Source of the DNA: Patagioenas fasciata
Taxonomy: Eukaryota > Chordata > Aves > Columbiformes > Columbidae
Direction: 5' to 3'
Assembly (NCBI RefSeq): GCF_037038585.1
Contig: NW_027288588.1
Coordinates: forward strand, 186,001 to 250,000
DNA length: 64,000 nucleotides
Under the pieces are notes generated by a model. The model made no database searches, had not been told where the DNA came from, and worked only from the letters and a program-made list of their open reading frames with translations. Below, piece by piece: positions 26,201-38,226 of this stretch (positions are counted from its first letter, which is position 1; the number at the start of each line of letters is the position of its first letter). A program made the translations under genes and the position numbers.

Positions 26201-29200
26201 CGGGTTTGCTCGGTCCCCGTCAGGCTCCGTCGGGCCCTGTCGGGTTTCCTTGGGCCCTCTCGGGTTCCGTCGGGCCCTGTCGGGTTTCCTCGGGCCCTGT
26301 CGGACTCTATCGAGCCCTGTCAGGCTCCGTCGGGCTCTTTCGGGTTTGCTCAGGCCCTGTCGGGCTCCGTCGGGCCCTGTCAGGCTTTGTCAGGTCCTGT
26401 CAGGTTTGCTCGGGCCCTGTCGGGCCTTGTCGGGCCCTGTCGGGTTTGCTCGGGCTCTGTCGGGCTCCAGCGTGCCCTGTCGGGTTTGCCCGGGCCCTCT
26501 CGGGCTCCATCGAGCCCTGTCAGGCTCCGTCGAGTCCTGTCGGGTTTGCTCGGTCCCCGTCAGGCTCCGTCGGGCCCTGTCGGGTTTCCTCGGGCCATGT
26601 CGGGCTCCGTCGGGCCCTGTCGGGTTTGCTCGGGCCCTATCGGGCTCCGTCGGGCCCTGTCGGGTTTCCTCGGGCCATGTCGGGCTCCATCGGGCCCTGT
26701 CGGGTTTGCTCGGGCCCTATCGGGCTCCGTCGGACCCTGTCGGGTTTCCTCGGGCCCTGTCGGGCTCCATCGAGCCCTGTCAGGCTTCGTCGGGCCCTTT
26801 CGGGTTTGCTCGGGCCCTGTCGGGCTCCGTCAGGCCCTGTCGGGTTTGCTCAGGCCCTATCGGACTCCGTCGGGCCCTGTCGGGTTTCCTCGGGCTCTGT
26901 CGGTCGCCATCGAGCCCTGTCAGGCTCCGTCAGGCCCTGTCGGGTTTGCTCGGGCCCTATCGAGCTCCGTCGGGCCCTGTCGGGTTTCCTCGGGCTCTGT
27001 CGGTCTCCATCGAGCCCTGTCACGCTCCGTCGGGCCCTGTCGGGTTTGCTCGGGCCCTGTCGGGTTTGCTCAGGCACTGTCGGGTTTGCTCAGGCCCTGT
27101 CGGGTTTGCTTGGGCCCTGTCGGGTTTGCTCGGGCCCTGTCGGGCTTCCTCGGGCCCTGGCGGGCTCCATCGAGCCCTGTCAGGCTCCGTCGGACCCTAT
27201 CAGGCTTTGCTCAGGCCCTGTCGGGCTCCGTCAGGCCCTGTCGGGTTTGCTCGGGCCCTATCGGGCTCCGTCGGGCCCTGTCGGGTTTCCTCGGGCTCTG
27301 TCGGTCTCCATCGAGCCCTGTCAGGTTCCGTCGGGCCCTGTCGGGTTTGCTCGGGACCTGTAGGGTTTGCTCAGGCACTGTCGGGTTTGCTTGGGCCCTG
27401 TCGGGCTCCGTCGGGCCCTGTCGGGTTGCCTCGGGCCCTGTCGGGTACCATCGAGCCCTGTCAGGCTCCGTCGGGCCCTTTCGGGTTTGCTCGGGCCCTG
27501 TCGGGCTCCGTCGGGCCATGTCGGGTTTCCTCGGGCCCTGTCGGGTTCCATCGAGCCCTGTCAGGCTCCGTCGGGCCTTTTTGGGTTTGCTCGGGCCCTG
27601 TCGGGCTCCGTCGGGCCCTGTCAGGCTTTGTCAGGTCCTGTCAGGTTTGTTCTGGCCCTGTCGGGCCTTGTCGGGCCCTGTCGGGTTTGCTCGGGCTCTG
27701 TCGGGCTCCGTTGGGCCCTGTCGGGTTTGCTCGGGCACTGTCGGGTTTGCTCAGGCCCTGTCAGGCTTTGTCGACCTCTGTCAGGTTTGCTCAAGCCCTG
27801 TCGGGCTCCGTTGAGCCATGTCGGGTTTGCTCGGGCCCTGTCGCGCTCCATCGAACCCTGTCAGGCTTTGTCGGGTCCTGTCGGGTTTGCTCAGGCCCTG
27901 TCAGGCTCCGTCGACCCCTGTCAGGTATGCTCGGGCCCTGTCGGGTTTGCTCAGGCCCTGTGTAGGCTCCGTCGACCCCTGTCAGGTATGCTCGGGCCCT
28001 GTCGGGTTTGCTCAGGCCCTGTCAGGCTCCGTCGACCCCTGTCAGGTTTGCTCGGGCCCTGTCGGGCTCCGTCGGGCCCTATCAGGTTTGCTCGGGCCCT
28101 GTCGGGTTTGCTCAGGCCCTGTCAGGCTCCGTCGAGCCCTGTCGGGTTTGCTCAGGCCCTGTCAGGCTCCGTCAGGCCCTGTCGGGTTTGCTCGGGCCCT
28201 GTCGGGTTTGCTGGGGCCCTGTCGGGCTCCGTCGGGCCCTGTCGGGTTTGCTCAGGCCCTGTCGGGCTCCGTCTAGCCCTGTCGGGTTTCCTCGGGCCCT
28301 GTCGGGCTCCATCGAGCCCTGTCAGGCTCTGTGAGGCTTTGTCGGGTTTGCTCGGGCCCTGTCGGGCTCCGTCGGGCCCTGTCAGGCTTTGTCGGGCCCT
28401 GTCGGGTTTGCTCGGGCCCTGTCGGGCCTTGTCGGGTCCTGTCGGGATTGCTCGGGCCCTGTCGGGCTCCGTCGAGCTTTGTCGGGTTTGTTCGGGCCCT
28501 TTCGGTTTTACTCAGGCCCTGTCAGACTCCGACAAGCCCTGTCAGGTTTGCTCGGGCTCTGTCGGATTTGCTAGGGCCGTGTCGGGCTCCGTCGGGCCCT
28601 GTCCGGTTTGCTCGGGCCCTGTCGGATTTGCTTGGGCCCTGTCGGGCTCCGTCGAGCCATGTCGGGTTTGCTCGGGCCCTGTCAGGCTCCATCGAACCCT
28701 GTCAGGCTTTGTCGGGTCCTGTCGGGTTTGCTCAGGCCCTGTCAGGCTCCGTCGACCCCTGTCAGGTATGCTCGGGCCCTGTCGGGTTTGCTCAGGCCCT
28801 GTCAGGCGCCGTCGACCCCTGTCAGGTTTGCTCGGGCCCTGTCGGGCTCCGTCGGGCCCTGTCAGGTTTGCTCGGGCCCTGTTGGGCTCCGTCGGTCCCT
28901 GTCGGGTTTGCTCGGGCCCTGTTGGGCTCCGTCGGGCCCTGTCAGGTTTGCTCGGGCCCTGTCGGGTTTGCTCAGGCCCTGTCAGGCTCCGTCGAGCCCT
29001 GGCGGGTTTGCTCAGGCCCTGTCAGGCTCCGTCAGGCCCTGTCGGGTTTGCTCGGGCCCTGTCGGGTTTGCTAGGGCCCTGTTGGGCTCCGTCGGGCCCT
29101 GTCTGGTTTCCTCGGGCCCTGTCGGGCTCCGTCGGACCCTGTCGGGTTTGCTTGGGCCCTGTCGGGTTTGCTGAAGCCCTGTTGGGCTTCGTCGGACCCT

Positions 29201-30393
29201 GTCGGGTTTGCTCGGGCCCTGTCGGGCTCCATCGGACCCTGTCAGGTTTTGGCGGGTCCTGTCGGGTTTGCTCAGGCCCTGTCGGGCCTTGTCAGGCCCT
29301 GTCGGGTTTGCTCGGGCCCTGTCGGGTTTGCCCGCGTCTTGTCGGGCTCCGTCGAGCCCTGTCAGATTCGCTCGGGCCCTGTCGGGCTCCATCGAGCCCT
29401 GTCAGGCTCCGTCGGGCCCTTTCGGGTTTGCTCGGGCCCTGTCGGGTTCCGTCAGGCCCTGTCGGATTTGCTCAGGCCCTGTCGGGTTTGCTCGAGCCCT
29501 GTCGGGCTCCATCGGGCCCTGTCGGGTTTGCTCGGGCCCTATCGGGCTCCGTCGGGCCATGTCGGGTTTCCTCGGGCCCTGTCAGGCTCCATCGAGCCCT
29601 GTCAGGCTTCGTCGGGCCCTTTCGGGTTTGCTCGGGCCCTGTCGGGCTCCGTCAGGCCCTGTCGGGTTTGCTCGGGCCCTATCGGGCTCCGTCGGGCCCT
29701 GTCGGGTTTCCTCGGGCTCTGTCGGTCGCCATCGAGCCCTGTCAGGCTCCGTCAGGCCCTGTCGGGTTTGCTCGGGCCCTATCGAGCTCCGTCGGGCCCT
29801 GTCGGGTTTCCTCGGGCTCTGTCGGTCTCCATCGAGCCCTGTCAGGCTCCGTCGGGCCCTGTCGGGTTTGCTCGGGCCCTGTCGGATTTGCTCAGGCACT
29901 GTCGGGTTTGCTCAGGCCCTGTCGGGTTTGCTTGGGCCCTGTCGGGTTTGCTCGGGCCCTGTCGGGCTTCCTCGGGCTCTGTCGGGCTCCATCGAGCCCT
30001 GTCAGGCTCCGTCGGGCCCTTTCGGGTTTGCTCGGGCCCTGTCGGGCTCCGTCAGGCCCTGTCGGGTTTGCTCGGGCCCTATCGGGCTCCGTCGGGCCCT
30101 GTCGGGTTTCCTCGGGCTCTGTCGGTCTCCATCGAGCCCTGTCAGGCTCCGTCGGGCCCTGTCGGGTTTGCTCGGGACCTGTCGGGTTTGCTCGGGCCCT
30201 GTCAGGCTCCGTCAGGCCCTGTCGGGTTTGCTCGGGCCCTATCGGGCTCCGTGGAGCCCTGTCGGGTTTCCTCGGGCCCTGTCGGGCTCCATCGAGCCCT
30301 GTCAGGCTCCGTCGGGCCCTTTCGGGTTTGCTTGGGCCCTGTCGGGATCCGTTGGGCCCTGTTGGGTTTGCTCGGGCCCTGTAGGGCTCCTTC
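23232..30393. repeat. Higher-order repeat copy 3 (7162 bp)
   Basis: Anchors are at 23232, 26132 and 30394, giving the same 2900 + 4262 spacing. The two 21-mers lie near 27205 and 27960. It is nearly identical to copies 1 and 2 where compared. Confidence 0.93.
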
Positions 30394-33300
30394 GTGCCCT
30401 GTCAGGTTTGCTCGGGCCCTGTCGGGTTTGCTTGGGCCCTGTCAGGCTCCGTCGAGTCCTGTCGGGTTTGCTCGGTCCCCGTCAGGCTCCGTCGGGCCCT
30501 GTCGGGTTTCCTTGGGCCCTCTCGGGTTCCGTCGGGCCCTGTCGGGTTTCCTCGGGCCCTGTCGGACTCTATCGAGCCCTGTCAGGCTCCGTCGGGCTCT
30601 TTCGGGTTTGCTCAGGCCCTGTCGGGCTCCGTCGGGCCCTGTCAGGCTTTGTCAGGTCCTGTCAGGTTTGCTCGGGCCCTGTCGGGCCTTGTCGGGCCCT
30701 GTCGGGTTTGCTCGGGCTCTGTCGGGCTCCAGCGTGCCCTGTCGGGTTTGCCCGGGCCCTCTCGGGCTCCATCGAGCCCTGTCAGGCTCCGTCGAGTCCT
30801 GTCGGGTTTGCTCGGTCCCCGTCAGGCTCCGTCGGGCCCTGTCGGGTTTCCTCGGGCCATGTCGGGTTCCGTCGGGCCCTGTCGGGTTTGCTCGGGCCCT
30901 ATCGGGCTCCGTCGGGCCCTGTCGGGTTTCCTCGGGCCATGTCGGGCTCCATCGGGCCCTGTCGGGTTTGCTCGGGCCCTATCGGGCTCCGTCGGACCCT
31001 GTCGGGTTTCCTCGGGCCCTGTCGGGCTCCATCGAGCCCTGTCAGGCTTCGTCGGGCCCTTTCGGGTTTGCTCGGGCCCTGTCGGGCTCCGTCAGGCCCT
31101 GTCGGGTTTGCTCAGGCCCTATCGGACTCCGTCGGGCCCTGTCGGGTTTCCTCGGGCTCTGTCGGTCGCCATCGAGCCCTGTCAGGCTCCGTCAGGCCCT
31201 GTCGGGTTTGCTCGGGCCCTATCGAGCTCCGTCGGGCCCTGTCGGGTTTCCTCGGGCTCTGTCGGTCTCCATCGAGCCCTGTCACGCTCCGTCGGGCCCT
31301 GTCGGGTTTGCTCGGGCCCTGTCGGGTTTGCTCAGGCACTGTCGGGTTTGCTCAGGCCCTGTCGGGTTTGCTTGGGCCCTGTCGGGTTTGCTCGGGCCCT
31401 GTCGGGCTTCCTCGGGCCCTGGCGGGCTCCATCGAGCCCTGTCAGGCTCCGTCGGACCCTATCAGGCTTTGCTCAGGCCCTGTCGGGCTCCGTCAGGCCC
31501 TGTCGGGTTTGCTCGGGCCCTATCGGGCTCCGTCGGGCCCTGTCGGGTTTCCTCGGGCCCTATCGAGCTCCGTCGGGCCCTGTCGGGTTTCCTCGGGCTC
31601 TGTCGGTCTCCATCGAGCCCTGTCAGGTTCCGTCGGGCCCTGTCGGGTTTGCTCGGGACCTGTCGGGTTTGCTCAGGCACTGTCGGGTTTGCTTGGGCCC
31701 TGTCGGGCTCCGTCGGGCCCTGTCGGGTTGCCTCGGGCCCTGTCGGGTACCATCGAGCCCTGTCAGGCTCCGTCGGGCCCTTTCGGGTTTGCTCGGGCCC
31801 TGTCGGGCTCCGTCGGGCCATGTCGGGTTTCCTCGGGCCCTGTCGGGTTCCATCGAGCCCTGTCAGGCTCCGTCGGGCCTTTTTGGGTTTGCTCGGGCCC
31901 TGTCGGGCTCCGTCGGGCCCTGTCAGGCTTTGTCAGGTCCTGTCAGGTTTGTTCTGGCCCTGTCGGGCCTTGTCGGGCCCTGTCGGGTTTGCTCGGGCTC
32001 TGTCGGGCTCCGTTGGGCCCTGTCGGGTTTGCTCGGGCACTGTCGGGTTTGCTCAGGCCCTGTCAGGCTTTGTCGACCTCTGTCAGGTTTGCTCAAGCCC
32101 TGTCGGGCTCCGTTGAGCCATGTCGGGTTTGCTCGGGCCCTGTCGCGCTCCATCGAACCCTGTCAGGCTTTGTCGGGTCCTGTCGGGTTTGCTCAGGCCC
32201 TGTCAGGCTCCGTCGACCCCTGTCAGGTATGCTCGGGCCCTGTCGGGTTTGCTCAGGCCCTGTGTAGGCTCCGTCGACCCCTGTCAGGTATGCTCGGGCC
32301 CTGTCGGGTTTGCTCAGGCCCTGTCAGGCTCCGTCGACCCCTGTCAGGTTTGCTCGGGCCCTGTCGGGCTCCGTCGGGCCCTATCAGGTTTGCTCGGGCC
32401 CTGTCGGGTTTGCTCAGGCCCTGTCAGGCTCCGTCGAGCCCTGTCGGGTTTGCTCAGGCCCTGTCAGGCTCCGTCAGGCCCTGTCGGGTTTGCTCGGGCC
32501 CTGTCGGGTTTGCTGGGGCCCTGTCGGGCTCCGTCGGGCCCTGTCGGGTTTGCTCAGGCCCTGTCGGGCTCCGTCTAGCCCTGTCGGGTTTCCTCGGGCC
32601 CTGTCGGGCTCCATCGAGCCCTGTCAGGCTCTGTGAGGCTTTGTCGGGTTTGCTCGGGCCCTGTCGGGCTCCGTCGGGCCCTGTCAGGCTTTGTCGGGCC
32701 CTGTCGGGTTTGCTCGGGCCCTGTCGGGCCTTGTCGGGTCCTGTCGGGATTGCTCGGGCCCTGTCGGGCTCCGTCGAGCTTTGTCGGGTTTGTTCGGGCC
32801 CTTTCGGTTTTACTCAGGCCCTGTCAGACTCCGACAAGCCCTGTCAGGTTTGCTCGGGCTCTGTCGGATTTGCTAGGGCCGTGTCGGGCTCCGTCGGGCC
32901 CTGTCCGGTTTGCTCGGGCCCTGTCGGATTTGCTTGGGCCCTGTCGGGCTCCGTCGAGCCATGTCGGGTTTGCTCGGGCCCTGTCAGGCTCCATCGAACC
33001 CTGTCAGGCTTTGTCGGGTCCTGTCGGGTTTGCTCAGGCCCTGTCAGGCTCCGTCGACCCCTGTCAGGTATGCTCGGGCCCTGTCGGGTTTGCTCAGGCC
33101 CTGTCAGGCGCCGTCGACCCCTGTCAGGTTTGCTCGGGCCCTGTCGGGCTCCGTCGGGCCCTGTCAGGTTTGCTCGGGCCCTGTTGGGCTCCGTCGGTCC
33201 CTGTCGGGTTTGCTCGGGCCCTGTTGGGCTCCGTCGGGCCCTGTCAGGTTTGCTCGGGCCCTGTCGGGTTTGCTCAGGCCCTGTCAGGCTCCGTCGAGCC

Positions 33301-33525
33301 CTGGCGGGTTTGCTCAGGCCCTGTCAGGCTCCGTCAGGCCCTGTCGGGTTTGCTCGGGCCCTGTCGGGTTTGCTAGGGCCCTGTTGGGCTCCGTCGGGCC
33401 CTGTCTGGTTTCCTCGGGCCCTGTCGGGCTCCGTCGGACCCTGTCGGGTTTGCTTGGGCCCTGTCGGGTTTGCTGAAGCCCTGTTGGGCTTCGTCGGACC
33501 CTGTCGGGTTTGCTCGGGCCCTGTC
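30394..33525. repeat. Extra partial B copy (right edge of the higher-order repeat)
   Basis: It begins with the B-type sequence directly after a complete B, so the order here is A-B-B. It carries both 21-mers (near 31465 and 32262). The interval between them is 40 bp longer than in other B copies because of two extra monomers near 31550-31590. Homology to B stops abruptly near 33525, where other copies read CTCCATCGGACC and this one reads CTCCGTCGAGCC. Confidence 0.85.
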
Positions 33526-36500
33526 GGGCTCCGTCGAGCCCTGTCGGGTTTGCTCGGGCCCTGTCAGGCTCCGTCGCGCCCTGTCGGGTTTCCTCGGGCC
33601 CTGTCGGGCTCCATCAAGCCCTGTCAGGTTTGCTCGGGCCCTGTCGGGTTTGCTCGGGCCCTGTCAGGCTCCATCGGACCCTGTCAGGCTTTGTTGGGTT
33701 CTGTCAGGTTTCCTCGGGCCCTGTCGGGTTTGCCCGCGTCCTGTCAGGCTTTGTCAAGCCCAGTCAGGTTCGCTCGGGCCCTGTCGGGTTTGCTCGGGCC
33801 CTGTCAGGCTCCGTCAGGCCCTGTCGGGTATGCTCGGGCCCTGTCGGGCTCCGTCGCGCCCTGTCGGGTTTGCTCGGGCTCTGTCGGGCTCCAGCGGCCC
33901 TGTCGGGTTTGCCCGGGCCCTGTCGGGCTCCATCGAGCCCTGTCAGGCTTCGTCGGGCCCTTGCGGGTTTGCTCGGGCCCTGTCGGGCTCCGTCAGGCCC
34001 TGTCGGGTTTGCTCGGGCCCTGTCAGGCTCCGTCGCGCCCTGTCGGGTTTCCTCGGGCCCTTTCGGGCTCTATCGAGCCCTGTCGGGTTTGCTCGGGCCC
34101 TGTCGGGCTCCATCGGACCCTGTCAGGCTTTGTCGGGTCCTGTCGGGTTTGCTCAGGCCCTGTCGGGCCTTGTCAGGCCCTGTCGGGTTTGCTCAGGCCC
34201 TGTCGGGCTCCATCGGGCCCTGTCAGATTCGCTCGGGCCCTGTCGGGTTTGCTCGGGCCCTGTCAGGCTCCGTCAGGCCCTGTCGGGTTTGCTCGGGCCC
34301 TGTCGGGCTCTGTCGGGCCCTGTCAGGCTTTGTCAGGTCCTGTCAGGTTTGTTCGCGCCCTGTCGGGCCTTGTCGGGCCCTGTCGGGTTTGCTCGGGCTC
34401 TGTCGGGCTCCGTTGGGCCCTGTCGGGTTTGCTCGGGCTCTGTCGGGTTTGCTCGGGCCCTGTCGGGTTTGCTCGGGCCCTGTCAGGCTCCGTCAAGCCC
34501 TGTCGGGTTTGCTCGGGCCCTGTCGGGTTTGCTAGGGCCCTGTCGGGCTCCGTCGGGCCCTGTCTGGTTTCCTCAAGCCCTGTCGGGATCCGTCGGGCCC
34601 TGTCGGGTTTGCTCAGGCCGTGTCGGGTTTGCTGAAGCCCTGTCAGGCTTCGACGGACCCTGTCGGGTTTGCTCGGGCCCTGTCGGGCATTGTCGAGCCC
34701 TGTCGGGTTTGCTCGGGCCCTGTCAGGCTCCGTCGCGCCCTGTCGGGTTTCCTCGGGCCCTGTCGGGCTCCATCGAGCCCTGTCGGGTTTGCTCGGGCCC
34801 TGTCGGGCTCCATCGGACCCTGTCAGGCTTTGTCGGGTCCTGTCGGGTTTGCTCAGGCCCTGTCGGGCCTTGTCAGGCCCTGTCGGGTTTGCTTGGGACC
34901 TGTCGGGTTTGCCCGCGTCTTGTCGGGCTCCGTCGAGCCCTGTCAGATTCGCTCGGGCCCTGTCGGGTTTGCTCGGGCCCTGTCAGGCTCCGTCAGGCCC
35001 TGTCAGGTTTGCTCGTGCCCTGTCGGGCTCCGTCGGGCCCTGTCAGGCTTTGTCAGGTCCTGTCGGGTTTGCTCAGGCCCTGTCGGGCCTTGTCAGGCCC
35101 TGTCGGGTTTGCTCGGGCCCTGTCGGGTTTGCCCTGTCCTGTCGGGCTCCGTCGGGCCCTGTCAGATTCGCTCGGGCCCTGTCGGGTTTGCTCGGGCCCT
35201 GTCAGGCTCCGTCAGGCCCTGTCGGGTTTTCTCGTGCCCTGTTGGGCTCCGTCGGGCCCTGTCAGGTTTGCTTGCGCCCTGTCGGGATCCGTTGGGCCCT
35301 GTCGGGTTTGCTCGGGCCCTGTCGGGCTCCTTCGTGCCCTGTCAGGTTTGCTCGGGCCCTGTCGGGTTTGCTCGGGCCCTGTCAGGCTCCGTCGAGCCCT
35401 GTTGGGTTTGCTCGGGCCCTGTCAGGCTCCGTCGGGCCCTGTCGGGTTTCCTTGGGCCCTGTCAGGCTCCATCGAGCCCTGTCAGGCTTTGTCGAACCCT
35501 GTCAGGTTTGCTCGGGCCATGTCGGGTTTGCTCGGGCCCTGTCAGGCTCTGTCGGGCCCTGTCTGGTTTCCTCGGGCCCTGTCGGGCTCCTTCGAGCCCT
35601 GTCAGGTTTGCTCGGGCCGTGTCGGATTTGCTTGGGCCCTGTCAGGCTCCGTCGAGCCCTGGCGGGATTGCTCGGGCCCTGTCGGGCCTTGTCGGGCCCT
35701 GTCGGGTTTGCTCGGGGTCTGTCGGGCTCTAGCATGCCCTGTCGGGTTTGCCCGGGCCCTGTCAGGCTCCGTCAGGCCCTGTCGGGTTTGCTCGGGCCCT
35801 ATCGGGCTTCGTGGGGCCCTGTCGGGTTTCCTCGGGCCCTGTCGGGCTCCATCGAGCCCTGTCAGGCTCCGTCGGGCCCTTTCGGGTTTACTCGGGCCCT
35901 GTCGGGCTCCGTCAGGCCCTGTCGGATTTGCTCAGGCCCTGTTGGGTTTGCTCGAGCCCTGTCGGGCTCCATCGGGCCCTGTCGGGTTTGCTCGGGCCCT
36001 ATCGGGCTCCGTCGGGCCCTGTCGGGTTTCCTCGGGCCCTGTCGGTCTCCATCGAGCACTGTCAGGCTCCGTCGGGCCCTGTCGGGTTTGCTCGGGTCGT
36101 GTCGGGTTTGCTCAGGCACTGTCGGGTTTGCTCAGGCCCTGTCGGGTTTGCTTGGGCCCTGTCGGGTTTGCTTGGGCCCTGTTGGGTTTGCTCGGGCCCT
36201 GTCGGGCTTCCTCGGGCCCTGTCGGGCTCCATCGAGCCCTGTCAGGCTCCATCGGACCCTATCAGGCTTTGCTCGGGCCCTGTCGGGCTCCGTCAGGCCC
36301 TGTCGGGTTTGCTCGGGCCCTATCGGGCTCCGTCGGGCCCTGTCGGGTTTCCTCGGGCTCTGTCGGTCTCCATCGAGCCCTGTCAGGCTCCGTCGGGCCC
36401 TGTCGGGTTTGCTCGGGACCTGTCGGGTTTGCTCAGGCACTGTCGGGTTTGCTCAGGCCCTGTCGGGTTTGCTTGGGCCCTGTCGGGCTCAATCGGGCCC

Positions 36501-38170
36501 TGTCGGGTTTCCTCGGGCCCTGTCGGGCTCCATCGAGCCCTGTCAGGCTCCGTCGGGCCCATTCGGGTTTGCTCGGGCCCTGTCGGGCTCCGTCGGGCCA
36601 TGTCGGGTTTCCTCGGGCCCTGTCGGGTTCCATCGAGCCCTGTCAGGCTCCGTCGGGCCTTTTTGGGTTTGCTCGGGCTTTGTCGGGCTCCGTCGGGCCC
36701 TGTCAGGCTTTGTCAGGTCCTGTCAGGTTTGTTCTGGCCCTGTCGGGCCTTGTCGGGCCCTGTCGGGTTTGCTCGGGCTCTGTCGGGCTCCGTTGGGCCC
36801 TGTCGGGTTTGCTCGGGCACTGTCGGGTTTGCTCAGGCCCTGTCAGGCTCCGTCGACCTCTGTCAGGTTTGCTCGGGCCCTGTCGGGCTCCGTTGAGCCA
36901 TGTCGGGTTTGCTCGGGCCCTGTCGGGCTCCATCGAACCCTGTCAGGCTTTGTCGGGTCCTGTCGGGTTTGCTCAGGCCTTGTCAGGCTCCGTCGACCCC
37001 TGTCAGGTATGCTCGGGCCCTGTCGGGTTTGCTCAGGCCCTGTCAGGCTCCGTCGACCCCTGTCAGGTATGCTCGGGCCCTGTCGGGTTTGCTCGGGCCC
37101 TGTCAGGCTCCGTCGACCCCTGTCAGGTTTGCTCGGGCCCTGTCGGGCTCCGTCGGGCCCTATCAGGTTTGCTCGGGCCCTGTCGGGTTTGCTCAGGCCC
37201 TGTCAGGCTCCGTCGAGCCCTGTCGGGTTTGCTCAGGCCCTGTCAGGCTCCGTCAGGCCCTGTCGGGTTTGCTCGGGCCCTGTCGGGTTTGCTCGGGCCC
37301 TGTCAGGCTCCGTCAGGCCCTGTCGGGTTTCCTCAGGCTCTGTCGGGCTCCATCGAGCCCTGTCAGGCTCTGTGAGGCTTTGTCGGGTTTGCTCGGGCCC
37401 TGTCGGGCTCCGTCGGGCCCTGTCAGGCTTTGTCGGGCCCTGTCGGGTTTGCTCGGGCCCTGTCGGGCCTTGTCGGGCCCTGTCGGGATTGCTCGGGCCC
37501 TGTCGGGCTCCGTCGAGCTTTGTCGGGTTTGTTCGGGCCCTTTCGGTTTTACTCAGGCCCTGTCAGGCTCCGACAAGCCCTGTCAGGTTTGCTCGGGCCC
37601 TGTCGGGTTTGCTTGGGCCCTCTCGGGCTCCGTCGGGCTCTGTCGGGTTTCCTCGGGCCCTGTCAAGGTTCCGTCAGGCCCTGTCGGGTTTGCTCGGGCC
37701 CTGTCTGGTTTGCTGAAGCCCTGTCAGGCTTCGTCGGACCCTGTCGGGTTTGCTAGGGCCCTGTCGGGTTTGCTACGGCCCTGTCGGGCTCCGTCGGGCA
37801 CTGTCTGGTTTCCTCAGGCCCTGTCGGGCTCCGTCGGGCCCTGTCGGGTTTGCTCAGGCCCTGTCGGGTTTGCTAGGGCCCTGTTGGGCTCCGTCGAGCC
37901 CTGTCGGGTTTGCTCGGGCCCTGTCAGGCTCCGTCGCGCCCTGTCGGGTTTCCTCGGGCCCTGTCGGGCTCCATCGGACCCTGTCAGGCTTTGTCGGGTC
38001 CTGTCGGGTTTGCTCAGGCCCTGTCGGGCCTTGTCAGGCCCTGTCGGGTTTGCTCAGGCCCTGTCGGGCTCCGTCGGGCCCTGTCAGATTCGCTCGGGCC
38101 CTGTCGGGTTTGCTCAGGCCCTGTCAGGCTCCGTCAGGCCCTGTCGGGTTTGCTCGGGCCCTGTCAGGCT
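33526..38170. repeat. Diverged monomeric 20-bp array, right flank
   Basis: These are 20-bp monomers without the 7162-bp periodicity. Several blocks are shared with the left flank: 34600-34800 resembles 2240-2440 and 4500-4700, and 35500-35850 resembles 3090-3430. Phase slips occur near 33897 (19-mer), 35130, 36270 (21-mer) and 37665. The last recognisable monomer ends at GTCAGGCT just before 38171. Confidence 0.85.
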
Positions 38171-38226
38171 CCCCTTGTCCTCAGGACTCATTCTCACATC
38201 CTGGGCACCCCCCATTGTCCCCAGGG
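38171..38226 (-). repeat. Lone inverted 39-bp-minisatellite fragment at the array boundary
   Basis: These 56 bases are the reverse complement of 51975-52030 in the right-hand minisatellite, with one mismatch seen by eye (CTGGGCACC here, CTGGACACC expected). It includes the distinctive variant piece GTGAGAATGAGTCCTGAGGA, read on the minus strand. It separates the 20-bp satellite from the G-rich block. Confidence 0.9.

Larger units (their letters stand above)
1..38170. repeat. 20-bp GC-rich satellite array (whole tract)
   Basis: Continuous head-to-tail 20-bp monomers, about 1,900 copies. The common forms are GGTTTGCTCGGGCCCTGTCG, GGCTCCGTCGGGCCCTGTCG, GGTTTCCTCGGGCCCTGTCG and GGCTCCATCGAGCCCTGTCA. 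The invariant core is GGGCCCTGTC; the variable half is TTTGCTC, CTCCGTC, TTCCTC, CTCCATC or CTTTGTC. The 20-bp phase is kept almost perfectly, with only a handful of 19- and 21-mers in 38 kb. Long stop-free frames occur in all three forward frames at once, as expected for a stop-free monomer whose length is not a multiple of three. No gene, promoter or transposon interrupts the tract. I do not recognise it as a named satellite. Confidence 0.97.
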
